From NCBI GenBank assembly GCA_007115705.1, contig QXEO01000234.1, forward strand, positions 3,449,663 through 3,513,662: 64,000 bases of DNA. The letters are read 5' to 3'. The translations under genes and the position numbers were made by a program. The stretch's first letter is position 1; every line of letters starts with the position of its first letter. This DNA comes from Dactylis glomerata (lineage: Eukaryota > Streptophyta > Magnoliopsida > Poales > Poaceae). Positions 1 through 12,506 of the stretch are shown in pieces. The notes below the pieces were generated by a model. The model was not told where the DNA came from. It made no database searches and saw only the letters and a list, made by a program, of their open reading frames with translations.

Positions 1-1203
1 CTTTACTTTTTCCTGTTCTTAAAAATTTGACATTGTGGTCTCTTATGTTGAGTTGTTATGCTTGCAAGTTGTAAGTTGGATTCTAGCCCATCCATGCTGT
101 CATGGGCAAGCTTTCAACATTGCACTTCTTATTTGAGTTGATATCGTGATCTTTTGTTTATGGATACCCGCGGTGTGAAATGAATTAGGAATCTTGTGGG
201 GATCATGGAGTTTGTATATGTGTTAGGGAAACGCTGGGCCGCCAATCTAAGCCATGCATAATTCATGGTGGAAATTTGCAGCATACCCATGGTGAACATT
301 CGACGACGCATCTCACAATAAAAAGCTAAACAAAAGGCAAATAAAAGAGATGTCGAGGTGTTCATTGTCTGCTTGTCCTGTCATTTTGGTGTGGGCTTGT
401 TCCATGTCATCGGGCACGGAGGTACCCCATTGGCGGTTCTCAATGATATGCATATACTTACAATGACAAGAGCCTTGCTTGGGACTCTAAGTAAAGTAGC
501 ATGAGGTTTGGGTACTCGTATTCACGGGGCACGAGGTTTTCAACTTATGATTTGTCAAGCATATGCATCATAATTGTTCTCGCATTAACTTTAACCATTC
601 AAGATGCTTATGATGGGGGCAATGAGAGCTCAAAGCCGGTAAGTACCATAATTTTTGAAGGTTATAAAACTTGCAATCACTGCTTCCCTCTGCGAAGGGC
701 CTTTCTTTTACTTTTATGTTGAGTCACCACCTTCTTTCTTTATGCACCATTAAGAGAGCATAGTTGTCATTCTTAGTGTGATATGCATTGTCCCAAAGTT
801 CATTGATTGATTCATATTGTTGGTTTCAGTTGTTCTTAAATTATTTGTATCTAGTCGCCCAATTAAACTTGAAGGTGTCCTATGCATTTATGTTTTGCTC
901 TCTTTGAAGGACAAGCTGAAAACCATTTGTATGTTTTTTCTTATGATTTGAACACATGTTTGACTTTCATTGTTTCATTTTCATGATCTTTTGTTTGTGT
1001 TTATTTGCATGTTTACAACATGGTTGCTAAGCTCTTATTGTCATGATTATATCTTCATGCCCATGTTTTAAGTTCTTATGATCCCAGCTCACCAATGCTT
1101 ACATATATGATCAAGATTGTGTAGGTGCATGTCACCTCAAAAATTATTCTTTTGTTATCACTTACCTACTCGAGCACGAGCAGGAGTTAAGCTTGGGGAT
1201 GCT
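1..1203 (+). mobile_element. 3' internal region of Gypsy-type LTR retrotransposon A
   Basis: Non-coding internal domain of an LTR element whose 5' part lies outside the window. It ends in a polypurine-like tract (AAGCTTGGGGATGCT, 1189-1203) directly before an LTR. Positions 674-1203 align by eye with 9343-9872 of the complete element C: same order of motifs, including CTGCTTCCCTCTGCGAAGGG and CTCGAGCACGAGCAG. No gag or pol reading frame is visible, so this looks like a member of a non-autonomous family. Confidence 0.75.
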
Positions 1204-2765
1204 TGATATGTCTCCAACGTATCTATAATTTTTGATGCTCCATGCTTGTTTTTACACCATTTGCCTATTGTTTCGTTACACTTAGTGGCACTTTTATGCA
1301 TTTTCCGGAACTAACCTATTAACGAGTTGCCACAGTGCCAGTTTCCTTTTTTCTGCTATTTTTGTATTTCAGAAGTGATACACAGGAAATATTCTCAGAA
1401 TTGGACGAAACAAGTTCCTGAAGTCTTATTTTACCCGGAAGCTTCCAGAGATCTGAAGGAGAGTCGGAGGGGGGCCACCAGGGCCCCACACGTAGGGGCG
1501 GCGTGGCCAGGCCCCTGGCCGCGCGGGCCCTGCGTGAGGGCGCCTGGCTCCTCCTCTGACGATGCCCCTTCGCCTATAAAGACCCCCCGATGGAAAAAAC
1601 CTAAGTACCCAATCAGATTTCCAGAACACATCGCGATCCGCCGCCACCGTTGACCCAAAGATCGAGAGGGTCCAGAAGCTCTTCCCGGCACCCTGCCGGA
1701 GAGGGGAATCGCCACCGGAGGTCTTCTTCATCGCCATGCTTGCCTCTGGAGCGATGAGTGAGTAGTCTACCTTGGACTATGGGTCCATAGCAGTAGCTAG
1801 ATGGTTGTCTTCTCCACCATGTGCTTCATGTTTAGATCTCATGAGCTGCCCTACATGATTGAGATCACCGTTATGTAATTCTACATGTTTGGTTTGTTGG
1901 GATCCGATGAATATTGGTGTTTATGATTAAGTTGCTGTACTGAATTATATCTTTTGTTATCTCTATGTTGTTTATGATCTTGCATGCTCTCCGTTGTTAG
2001 TAGCTATCTTGGCCGAGTAGTTGCTAGTGACTCCAATAGGGGGTATTTATGCTCGATAGTGGGTTCATGCCTCTATTTCACCTGGGGGAGTGAGAGAAAC
2101 CTCTAAGGTGGTAGATGTGCTGTTGCTACTAGGGAGAAAACAACATTCATATGCTCAAGGGCATATGCTTTGTTTACATTACACACTTTGCTTAATGCAA
2201 TTATCCGTTGTTCGCAACTTAATACTACTGGGGTGTTTGGATTGATATCCCCGGTAGTGGATTATTAGTCATAGATGCGGTTGGATGGCGGTCTATGTAT
2301 TTTGTTGTAATGCCCAGAGTAAATCTCATAGTGATCTTCTTGACATATCATGTTTATCTTTATTCTATCAATTGCCCAACTGTAATTTGTTTACCCAGCA
2401 TGTGTTATTTTATCTATGGAGAGACACCACTAGTGAACTGTGGACCCTGGTCCTATTTACATTATATTGCTATCACCTATTTACTTTACTCGTACTATTT
2501 ACTTTACTCGCATACTATATTGTTTTCCACTCGATACGCTCATAACCTTTGTTTCAAGCAAACCGGTGAGATTGACAACCTCATCGCAAGTTGGGAACAA
2601 AGTATTTGTTTGTGTGTGTGCAGGTTCCGCATCACCTTCAGTCGTTTGTCTCTCCTCTCCTGATCGATATTAAACCTTGGTTTCTTAACTGAGGGAAGAC
2701 TAGCTGCTATACTCATCATACCTTCCTCTTGGGGTTCCCAACGGGCTGGTTATCTACCACGCACA
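1204..2765 (+). mobile_element. 3' LTR of element A
   Basis: Begins TGATATGTCTCCAACGTATC after a polypurine tract and ends near the CA at 2762-2765 (the exact last base is uncertain because the other LTR is off the window). A TATA box (CTATAAAG, TATAAA at 1575-1580) lies in the GC-rich U3/R area. The first 200 bases closely match the LTRs of element C; the rest diverges. The sequence resembles the Triticeae Sabrina/WHAM group by recognition only. Small reading frames inside it look like chance. Confidence 0.75.
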
Positions 2766-4549
2766 AGGACAGTTTGCTCCCACATCAACTTGGTAGCAGA
2801 TATTTGAAAAATCCAAAAATATTTTGCTTTGTTTGCTATTTCCTTCTGTTCTTGTTTCAAAAATCGAAAACCCAAAAATATTTGTTGTTCTTCTTTGGTT
2901 TTGTAAAATTTGTTGCAGAGTTCAGTCTCCGTGACTCCATTGGAGCTTGGTATTCACTTCATATTATTTGAGCCACACAAGTGAAAAAGCAATAATGACG
3001 ATATATGACAATCCAAGATGTGGTAAGAGGCTGGTATGAACTCTATTTGTTTTCATTTTTGTACATATACTCATCTATGTGGACATGCTTAGTCGGTTCA
3101 CGTAAGGTATATGTTATTTAATGGATGCTTTGTAGTTCTTGCTCTCATATGATTAGTTCCAATTTACTAATAGTTTGTAGCATGTCATGTAGACGCTTGC
3201 TTGCATTGTTTTATTCGTAATATGGTATGTTATTGTGGTATCCTCCTCTGAAAGTTTCATTTGAATCGACTTGGCACATGCTCAAGCATGCACATGACTG
3301 AACAAAAAGTCAATTAAGCCTCGATGATTTACTTTGCCTTAGAGTTCTTGTATCATTTTTATGCCTATATTAATTTTGTTTTGTCGCAAGCATGATTATG
3401 ACAGTTATTGCTCTCTCAATTGTCGCTTCCCAGCCTTTTGCTAGCCTTCACTTGTACTGAGAGGGAATACTTCTCGTGCATCCAATCACCAAAAACCAAG
3501 TCTACCAAAGAGTCCACTATAAATTCCTATGCATGGTATTTCAAAGCCACTCCATGTAAATTTTCATGTGCTACCTTTCAAAACTTTCAACTACTTCTTA
3601 TTTTGTGCCACTGTTTTTAGCTCATGGGGACATAGTGGTCGGAATTACTATCTTCCATATTAAATTAAGTACCTCTCGACTAGGCAGCTTCATTTGCTCG
3701 TCATTAATTTTGCAAAGGAGCTGGTCAGACCATTGTAATCTAATTCTAAAAAGAAAGAAAAAAAGGCACTCCTCCATGGTATGTGAAAGTTGGTGGGCAC
3801 CCGATGGAATCGGTTAGCCATGGTTTGAGAAAGGAAAAAGGTGGGGAGGAGTGCCAAAGCTTTTTAAAAGAGCACCAATGTGCCAAATTTTCAAAGAACT
3901 CGGAACCGCTCTCACTTGTTTATTATGGAAGATAACAAGTCCCCATTGCCAGTCGTTGACATGAAATAACCACCTCTCAAAATAAATTTTTATCTCTGCT
4001 TTACAAATGAAAAGCTCTAGCATATGTTAAATCACTGCTTCCCTCTGCGAAGGGCTTTTCTTTTACTTTTATGTTGAGTCTTCATCTTCTAACTTTAAGC
4101 ACCTTCTTGAGAGCATGGCTATTATTCTTAGTGTAATGTGCTTGTCCCAGAACACGGTTAATTGTGGTATAACCTTGATGCTTGTATCTTTGATATTTTT
4201 ACTTCTAGTCTTTCTTTGGACTTCAAAGGTGCCTCAACATTTATGTTTTGCTCCACAAATAAAGGCAAGCGAGATACCACTCTTTCATATCATTTATGAG
4301 CATTATAATCTTGCAACTTCTTATTTTTCATGTTGCTTATTATTAGTATATTGGCACTCTTTCATGGCTTGCTTGACTATGCGGTCACATTAGTAGCATA
4401 TTTCTTATTATAAATTGCCTGAGTACTTGATCATATAGTTAGTATATATACATCCATGAAGCAAATGTGTTCATGAAAGTTTCTTTTATCGCTCTCAGTT
4501 GTTAACTGAATTGCTTGAGGACAAGCAAATAGCTAAGCTTGGGGGGAGT
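2766..4549 (+). mobile_element. Internal region of outer LTR retrotransposon B (3' part)
   Basis: Non-coding internal domain between the end of element A and an LTR starting at 4550. Positions 3371-4130 are homologous to 8747-9430 of element C, sharing GCCTTTTGCTAGCC-like, TCCCTCTGCGAAGGG and a GGCACTCCTCC stem-loop. It ends in a polypurine tract (AAGCTTGGGGGGAG, about 4535-4548). The simplest reading is that element A inserted into B's internal region. No coding potential of retroviral type is seen. Confidence 0.65.
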
Positions 4550-4746
4550 TGATACGGCCAAAACGTATCTACTTTCCCGAACACTTTTGCTATTGTTTCT
4601 CCTCTAATTTGTGTGTTTTGAATACAACTAACACGAACTCAAGCTGTTTTTAGCAAAATTGCTTTGGTGTCTTGTTTTTGTGCAAAAATCCAACTTTCAG
4701 GAAAAATCCCAGAAAATATTGCAAAAAATCTATTTTGCCAGAAGAC
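4550..4746 (+). mobile_element. LTR of element B, left piece
   Basis: Starts TGATACGGCCAAAACGTATC after the polypurine tract and is interrupted at 4747 by complete element C. It resumes at 11309. The five bases AAGAC at 4742-4746 are the target duplication of element C. Confidence 0.8.
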
Positions 4747-6180
4747 TGATACGTCTCAAACGTATCTATAATTTTTGATGCTCCATGCTTTTTTTACACC
4801 ATTTTCCTTATGTTTCGTTACACTTCGTGGCATTTTTATGCGATTTCTGGAACTAACCTATTAACAAGTCGCCACAGTGCCAGTTCCCTATTTTCTGCTA
4901 TTTTTGTGTTTTAGAAAAGTTACACAGGAAATATTCTCGGAATTAGACAAAACAAAAGTCGAACGTCCAGAAATTCACCGAAGCTTCCAGAGAACCGAAG
5001 AGGAGACAGAGTGGGGCCACAAGGGCCCCACACAATAGGGCGACATGGCCTGGCCCCTGGCCGCACCTCCTACGTGTGAGGGCGCCCTAGAAGCCCCCTG
5101 ACGATGCCCCTTCGCCTATATAAAGCCTTGGGATGGAAAACCCTAAAGGAATCAGCAAATTTCTAGAAAGAGTTTCACAGCTCCGCTGCCGTCGCCGACG
5201 AATTTCAGGGGATCGAAGTCTCTGTTCCGGCACCCTGCCAGGATGGGGAAGTGCCCCCGGAGCCATCTCCATCGGTCTCCATCGCCGTCTCTGCCGTCTC
5301 CATCGACCTCACCGCCATCTCCATCAACCTTGCTATCTCCTATGATGAGGAGGGAGTAGTTCTCCCCCGGGGCTAAGGGCTCTACCGGTAGCAATGTGGT
5401 TCACCTCTCTCTCCCATGATGTGATCTTTATGTGATCGTGAGCTTTGTATCTAGTTGAATTGGTAGATGTTATTATTCAGATATTATGCTACTCCTATGC
5501 TTAATTATTATACTCTCTGGAGATATCTCGTATCATGGTGTAAAGGTGACTAGTGTGTGCATCATGTATATCTTTTTGGATAATGTCTCTATGAAATGTT
5601 GGTGTTTGTTGGAACCATCTAGTGCGTTCACGGTGATAGTGTGGGACAATCTAGTTTGGGTACATACGGACTTTGAGGAGTGCTTCGTAGCCCTACGCAT
5701 GATTAGTGTTCGTTTTCCATTGGAGAATTGTTTTGAGTTGCATATTGATGATAGTGTCTATTGGTTCAATTATGTTATATTTGTTGGGAGTGTGTCCACT
5801 AGTGAAAGTATGATCCCTAGGCCTTGTTTCCAAGCATTGCACACCATTTACTTCCTGTTTTGTTACATGTTTGCTCGCAATGATATTTATTTCAGATTAA
5901 ATTTGCCACTTATAATCATCACTACCACTTGTATTTCACTATCTCTTCACCGAACTAGTGCACCTATACATCTGACAAGTGTATTGGGTGTGTTGGAGAC
6001 ACAAGAGACTTTCTGTATCATAATTGCAGGGTTGTTTGAGAGGGATAGCTTTGACCTCTTCCTCCCTGAGTTCGATAAACCTTGGGTGATCCACTTAAGG
6101 GAAACTTGCTACTGTTCTACAAACCTCTGCACTTGGAGGCCCAACACTGTCTACAAGAACAGACGCGTGCGCAGACATCA
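4747..6180 (+). repeat. 5' LTR of element C
   Basis: 1,434 bp, TG to CA. TATA box TATATAAA at 5117-5124 in the GC-rich promoter part; transcription would start roughly 30 bases downstream. A frame of 235 codons (5486-6193) is open here and also in the 3' LTR; it has no recognisable domain. Confidence 0.9.
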
Positions 6181-6190
6181 AGCTCTTTTC

Positions 6191-6208
6191 TAGCGCCGTT
6201 GCCGGGGA
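6191..6208 (+). promoter_or_regulatory. Primer binding site (tRNA-Asp type)
   Basis: TAGCGCCGTTGCCGGGGA matches the complement of the plant tRNA-Asp 3' end (TGGCGCCGTTGCCGGGGA) except for one base. It sits 10 bases past the 5' LTR, a spacing seen in several Triticeae Gypsy families. Confidence 0.8.
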
Positions 6209-6319
6209 GGTAAGGTAAAAGGTACTCGCATCCTCCTGTGTGAGTGCTCGGAGTTATTTCCTTTAGATTCTGAATTACATCTTTTTGTTTCTTGTTTTTA
6301 TTTTCACTAGTTAGGCTTA

Positions 6320-7102
6320 ATGGAAAACAAAGAGTTCTTTAGTCTTTTTCCTGAGTTTAGATATGAAGTGTTTGAAGAGAAAATTGAAAAACCTTTGGAG
6401 CTTAATTTGCATGCTAATAGTATTGTTAGTATGAATGCTTTGAACACCGTTATTGCTAATGCTATAGAAAAGTCTAAGCTTGGGGAAGCTGGTTTTGTTA
6501 AGCATGATATTTTTAGTTCCCCAGCTTTAGTAGAGAAAGTTTGCTCTAATGATATTTTATCTCCCCTATGTGATGTTCCTATGCCTGTTACCTATGTTAG
6601 TGATCATGATTGGGAAAAGCACTCTACTTTTGATATTGAAATTTTTTTTGGTACCGATTCTAAGGTTAATAATTGTTATACCATTAGTACTATCCATGTT
6701 CCTTCTTATGATGATATGTTTGATGAGTATGCTTTGCGAAATAGCTGTTTCCTAGCTTGTGATGATACTAAACCTCTAGTTTATGATGGTTATGATGATG
6801 AGTATAATATTTTCAATTCACCTACTTTTGAGGAGAAAATTAGTTATGATTACAATATGCCTCCTGTTTTTGATGATTATGGTGATGAGAATAATTATTC
6901 TGTTGAATCTGCTCCTACTATGATTGTTCATGATGGGAGTATTAATTCTTTTACGCATGTGGCTCATGATAGGGAAGTATTATGTGATAGTTATACTTTT
7001 AATTCTATTCATGATGCTACTAAAAGTTATTATGAGAGAGGGAAACATGGTTTGATGGATCTCAACAATATTGAGTTCCCCTCTTTATGTTGCAATTCTT
7101 GA
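6320..7102 (+). CDS. Acidic 260-aa ORF of element C, function unknown
   Basis: An uninterrupted frame starting 112 bases after the primer binding site, where gag would normally start. The product is rich in Asp, Glu, Tyr, Asn and Ser, with repeated YDD/YDG-type clusters around residues 150-205 and no basic patch. I see no zinc knuckle (CCHC), protease DSG or RT motif, so it is not a recognisable Gag. It is the only long frame in the internal domain. It could be the remains of a Gag N-terminus, a novel accessory protein, or a frame open by chance in AT-rich DNA. The position just after the PBS and the strong in-frame start favour a real protein; function is unknown. Confidence 0.45.
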   Translation: MENKEFFSLFPEFRYEVFEEKIEKPLELNLHANSIVSMNALNTVIANAIEKSKLGEAGFVKHDIFSSPALVEKVCSNDILSPLCDVPMPVTYVSDHDWEKHSTFDIEIFFGTDSKVNNCYTISTIHVPSYDDMFDEYALRNSCFLACDDTKPLVYDGYDDEYNIFNSPTFEEKISYDYNMPPVFDDYGDENNYSVESAPTMIVHDGSINSFTHVAHDREVLCDSYTFNSIHDATKSYYERGKHGLMDLNNIEFPSLCCNS

Positions 7103-9872
7103 AGTTGTACTTGTTTTGCCTTCCTATGCTTTTTGCTTTGCGCTTTTATGACTTGTCTCTTTACAAGACTATTTTTTATAGGAAGTGGTTTAGATTTAAA
7201 TGTGTTCCATACTTGCTTTTTGATGCTCTCTATTGCTTTAAGTTCCTATATGGCACCTTTGCCTCAAGCTCTTATATGGCTCCCACATGAGTATCTTTGC
7301 AAATTATTGCGCCTAGCTCAAAGGCGTTAAAGAAAAGCACTCTTGGGAGATAACCCATTGTTTATTTTCAGTACTTTTTCTTTTATTTGAGTCTTGGAAG
7401 TTATTACTACTGTAATAACCGCTCCTTATCCTTTTTATTTCGTTGTTGTGCCAAGAGAAGCCTCTAATTTGAGTGAGGTAAGATTTGGGGATGTTGCTGT
7501 CCTCAAACAGTTTTCGGTGCTGCACCATAAAAATTCGTGAAAATTCTCTGTATATCTTTTGGACCTACGATTTATTGTGCATATGCCCCAGGTTATATCC
7601 AAACTTTCATTAGTTGAACACGTTTTGATTTGAGCAACAGAAAACCCTCTAAAAAATCGACCTTTATCAGCTGTTCTCTTTTGACAGATTTCTGCCACTA
7701 TTTGTGTTTGCCTCTCGATCACTTTCTTTTTGAGTTCTTTTAATCATAGAACTTTTGGGGAAGTTGCTACAGTAGTATATGCTATACTTGTGGTGGTTTT
7801 GTGTTGAAATCTGAACTAAAAAGGATTGATTAATTATTATGTTTATGCTAACGTTGCTAATAGAATTGTGTTGAGTTTTGTATGAAGGAAGTTTTCAAGT
7901 GTAGGGATTGGAGAATGATGAGATGAGATGAAGCATGGAAAAAAAGCTCAATCTTGGGGATGCCCATGCAACCCCCAAGAAATATTCAAGAGGTACAAGC
8001 ATCAAAGCTTGGGGATGCCCCCGAGGCACCCCTTCTTCATCGGCAAAAATCAGGTCACCTTTCAAGACACTATATTTTTATTGCTTCATGCACTATGCAT
8101 TTTTCTTGGAGCGTCAATTGCTTTTGTTTTCAGTTTTCTTTTGCTTTGTTTGCTGCAATAAATGTTTGGATCACATCATGTGTTTGGAGAGAGACATGCT
8201 CCGTTTTTCATTTGCCAAGAACACTCCATTTTTCACTCTTATCGTTTCAACGAGTGTTCTCTTTTTCTGCTACTGTGTTTAGCTTGCATTTTTTGCCTTG
8301 ATTTTTGTTCAGATCTTATTTTATCTTTGCATCAAGGCATATTTGGACCTCTAGTATATGTTGGTTTTCCTTAAAAGAGTTTCCTAAAAAAGGTTTGAAT
8401 GGTGTTGGAAAAGAGAAAAAGTTTCATGCAAAAAAGTGGTACAAAAAGGAGCTTGTTTAGACTGCGGCTTAGACTTTTGTATGTCATGTTTGATGTTGTT
8501 TTGATAGTATGCTTAGTGATTTTTGCTGTAGCATGACTTGTCTCAAATGACTGAGATTGCTTAATGAGCCATTAAAAAAATCATGCGTTGTTTTAATTAT
8601 TTGGAAGCATTATTTTGGTTTTCTCCTTTGATGCTTTATTTGGGTTGACTTGTGCATGCTCACACATGTTTGACTCATAAAAAGTCGCTATAGCCTCTAT
8701 GATCATTTAGTTTTTGACTTTTGATGCCATCTTATGCTTCTTTTAATGTTGCTTTGTCGCTTTGCATGATTATGGCCGTTATTGCTCTCTTAGTTGGTCG
8801 CTCCCAGTCTTTTGCTAGCCATCATTTTGTACTGAGTATGAGCACTACTCGTGCATCCAACTCCCAAAAACCAAGTTTGCCATTGTGTCCACTATAAATT
8901 CCTATGCATGGTATTTGCAAGCCATTCCAAGTAAATTTTCATGTGCTACCTTTCAAAAAACCTTTAAAATACTTCTCATTTTGTGACACTGTTTTTAGCT
9001 CATGGGGACGTAGTGGTCGGATTTGCTATCTTCCATATTGTCTCATTCCAAAAAGAGAAAAAAAGAAAGAAAAAAGGCACTCCTCCATGGTATGTGAATG
9101 TTGGTCGGCACCCGATGGAATCGGTTAGCCATGGTTTGAGAAAGGAAAAAAAGGTGGAGAGGAGTGCCAAGCTTTATAAAAGAGCACAAAAGTGCCAATC
9201 TCTCTCTCAAAAACTTGCTTCATTTTTGTATGGAAGGTAGTAAGAACCCCACTACCAGTCGTTGACAAAGAAAACCACCTCTCAAAACCAATTTTTATCT
9301 CTCTGTTTTACAAATGAAAAGCTCTAGCACATGTTTAATAACTGCTTCCCTCTGCGAAGGGCCTTTCTTTTATATTTATGTTGAGTCACCACCTTCTATC
9401 TTTATGCACCGTCTAAGAGAGCACAGTTGTCATTCTGAGTATAATGTGCATTGTCCCAAAGTTTATCATTGATTGATTCATGACTATGGTTTCACTTGTT
9501 CCTAAATTATTTGTATCTAGTCGCCCTCTTAAACTTGAAGGTGTCCTATGCATTTATGTTTTGCTATTCCATGAGGGACAAGCTGAAAACCATTTACTAT
9601 GTTTTTCCATATGATTTGAACCCACATTTGACTTTCACTGTTTCATTATTCATGATCTTTTGTTTGTGTTCTTTTTCATATTATAACATGATTGCTAAGT
9701 TTCTTATTGTCAAGATTATGTCTTTCATGCCCATGTTTTAAGTTCTTTGATCTCAGCACTCAATGCTTACATCGATGATCAAAGATTGTGTAGGTGCATG
9801 TCACCTCAAAAATTATTTCTTTTGTTATCCCTTACCTACTCGAGGACGAGCAGTAGTTAAGCTTGGGGATGC
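7103..9872 (+). other. Non-coding internal region of element C
   Basis: About 2.8 kb without a convincing gene; the small overlapping frames near 7930-8380 are in several phases and look accidental. It contains a stem-loop (arms 9076-9086 and 9158-9168) that also exists in element B (3765-3775 and 3845-3855), and the polypurine tract ending at 9872. Confidence 0.7.
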
Positions 9873-11303
9873 TGATACGTCTCAAACGTATCTATAATTT
9901 TTGATGCTCCATGCTTATTTTTACACCATTTGCCTTGTGTTTCGTTACACTTCGTGGCGTTTTTATGTGATTTCCCGAACTAACCTATTAACAAGTCGCC
10001 ATAGTGCTAGTTCCCTATTTTCTGCTATTTTTGTGTTTCAGAAAAGTTACACAGGATTCTCAGAATTGGACGAAACAAAAGCCGAAAGTCCAGAAATTCA
10101 CCGAAGCTTCCAGAGAACCAAAGAGGAGACAGAGTGGGGCCACGATGGCCCCACACAATAGGGCGGCATGGCCTGGCCCCTGGCCGTGCCCCCTACGTGT
10201 GAGGGCGCCCTGGCGGCCCCCTGACGACACCCCTTCGCCTATATAAAGCCTCAGGATGGAAAACCCTAAAGGAATCGGCAAATTTCCAGAAAGAGTTCCG
10301 CAGCTCTGCCGTCGCTGCCGACGAATTTTGGGGGACAGAAGTCTCTATTCTGGCACCCTGTCGGGACAGGGAAGTGCCCCCGGAGCCATCTCCATCGGTC
10401 TCCATCGCCGTCTCCGCCATCTCCACCGACCTCACCGCCATCTCCATCAACCTTGATGTCTCCTATGATGAAGAGGGAGTAGTTCTCCACCGGGGCTGAG
10501 GGCTCTACCGGTAGCTATGTGGTTCACCTCTCTCTCCCATGATGTGATCTTTATGTGATTGTGAGCTTTATATCTAGTTGAATTGGTAGTTGTTATTATT
10601 CAGATATTATGCTACTCCTATGCTTAATTACTGTACTCTTCGGAGATACCTCGTATCATGGTGTAAAGGTGACTAGTGTGTGCATCATGTGTATCTTTTT
10701 GGTTAATGTCTCTATGAAATGTTGGTGTTTGTTGGAACCATCTAGTGCGTTCACGGTGATAGTGTGGGACAATCTAGTTTGGGTACATACGGACTTTGAG
10801 GAGTGCTTCATAGCCCTACGCATGATTAGTGTTCGTTTTCCATTGGAGAATTGTTTTGAGTTGCATATTGATGATAGTATCTATTGGTTCAATTATGTTA
10901 TATTTGTTGGGAGTGTGTCCACTAGTGAAAGTATGATCCCTAGGCCTTGTTTCCAAGCATTGCACACCGTTTACTTCCTATTTTGTTACATGTTTGCTCG
11001 CAGCGATATTTATTTCAGATTACGTTTGCTACTTATAATCATCACTACCACTTGTATTTCACTATCTCTTCGCCGAACTAGTGCGCCTATACATCTGACA
11101 AGTGTATTGGGTGTGTTGGAGACACAAGAGACTTTCTATATCGTAATTGCAGGGTTGCTTGAGAGGGATAGCTTTGACCTCTTCCTCCCTGAGTTTGATA
11201 AACCTTGGGTGATCCACTTAAGGGAAACTTGCTGCTGTTCTACAAACCTCTGCACTTGGAGGCCCAACACTGTCTACAAGAACAGACACGTGCGTAGACA
11301 TCA
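9873..11303 (+). repeat. 3' LTR of element C
   Basis: 1,431 bp copy of the 5' LTR, with TATA box TATATAAA at 10240-10247. It differs from the 5' copy by scattered substitutions, densest in the first 250 bases, and small indels such as loss of AAAT near 10055. Confidence 0.9.
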
Positions 11304-11308
11304 AAGAC

Positions 11309-12506
11309 CCACAGAGCCAGAAGGAGAGACGAAGGGGGGCTGTGGCCTGGGATCACCACCAGGGGCGCGACCCAGTCCTAGCCACGCCCACCTGTGGTGA
11401 GGCCACCTCGACCATCGCCTCGACCCCTCCTTTCGCCTACATATACCCTCTGACCTAAAAGGAGCGAGGGTTCAGCATTTTTCCCAGATAGACTTCCGCT
11501 GTGCCGCCGCCATCAGAAACCGCAATTCGGAACCAGAAACTCCATTCTGGCACCCTGCTGGGATGAGGATTTGGAGGAGATCTTCATCGCCATCATCACC
11601 GACGTCTCTCCATCAACCATCCATGACTCCCCCATCCATGTGTGAGTAATTCCCACTGTAGGCGAAGGGGATGGTAGGGATTGGATGAGATCATTCATGT
11701 AATTTGCTATGAGATTGTTAGGGCATAGTGCCTAGTATCTTTTATTAGTGCTTATGACATTGTTGCAACTTGTTGTGCTTAATGCTTTTCAATTTGGGCC
11801 CGAGTGCCATGATTTCAGATCTGAACTTGTTATTGTTATATGATGATACTTGTTGTTTATGGTCTTACCTACAAGTTGTATACACATATTGTTGTCCGGA
11901 ACCTGAGGCCCCAAAGTGACAGAAATTGGGATAACCGGAGGGGATGGCTATGATGTGAGGATCACATGTGTTCACCGAGTGTTAATGCTTTGCTCTGGTA
12001 CTTTATTAAAAGGAGTACCTTAATTACTAGTAGTTTCCCTTGAGGCCCTGCTGCAACAGGCTGGTAGGACAAAAGATGTCGTGCAAGTTTCTCATTGTGA
12101 GCACATATGACTATATACGGAACACATGCCTATGATTGTTAGTACTAGGATGCTTTATATTATTTATCTGCAATTGTCCATGTCTCACTGATTTCATGAA
12201 TTATCTTATCCATGCAACGCCCGTACATCCATCCCTATGCCTACAGTATTCCATCCTATTGTTTACTATTGCTACTATTACCGCTTTTATTTTACTACTG
12301 CTATTACTGTTTCACTACTATCACCACTATAAAACTGTTGCTACTGATAAACCGCTATGAACAAGTTTGTTTCTAGGTGCAGCTGAATTGACAACTCATC
12401 TGTTAAGGCTTATAAATATTCTTTGGCTCCCCTTGTGTCGAATCAATAAATATGGGTTTTACTTCCCTCGAAGACTGTTGCGATCCCCTATACATGTGGG
12501 TCATCA
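11309..12506 (+). mobile_element. LTR of element B, right piece
   Basis: Continuation of the LTR begun at 4550; together about 1.4 kb. It ends GTGGGTCATCA at 12506, a TG...CA-type terminus. A TATA-like CATATA lies at 11440-11445. The first bases overlap the target duplication of element C. Confidence 0.75.

Larger units (their letters stand above)
4747..11303 (+). mobile_element. Complete non-autonomous Gypsy-type LTR retrotransposon C
   Basis: Full-length element of 6,557 bp nested in the LTR of element B. The 5' LTR is 4747-6180 and the 3' LTR 9873-11303; both run TGATACGTCTCAAACG to AGACATCA. The target duplication AAGAC is exact (4742-4746 and 11304-11308). A primer binding site complementary to the 3' end of plant tRNA-Asp, with one mismatch, lies at 6191-6208. 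The polypurine tract AAGCTTGGGGATGC ends at 9872. The two LTRs are nearly identical in length with scattered substitutions and small indels. The internal 3.7 kb has no gag, protease, RT or integrase frame, so mobilisation would have depended on another element's proteins. It carries one long acidic ORF. Confidence 0.9.

Noticed and set aside
2285..2673. Three overlapping hydrophobic frames
   Set aside because: They lie inside the LTR of element A in AT-rich sequence and are not shared between phases or copies.
6191..6208. tRNA-like sequence
   Set aside because: Only the 18-base complement of a tRNA-Asp 3' end; it is a retroelement primer binding site, not a tRNA gene.
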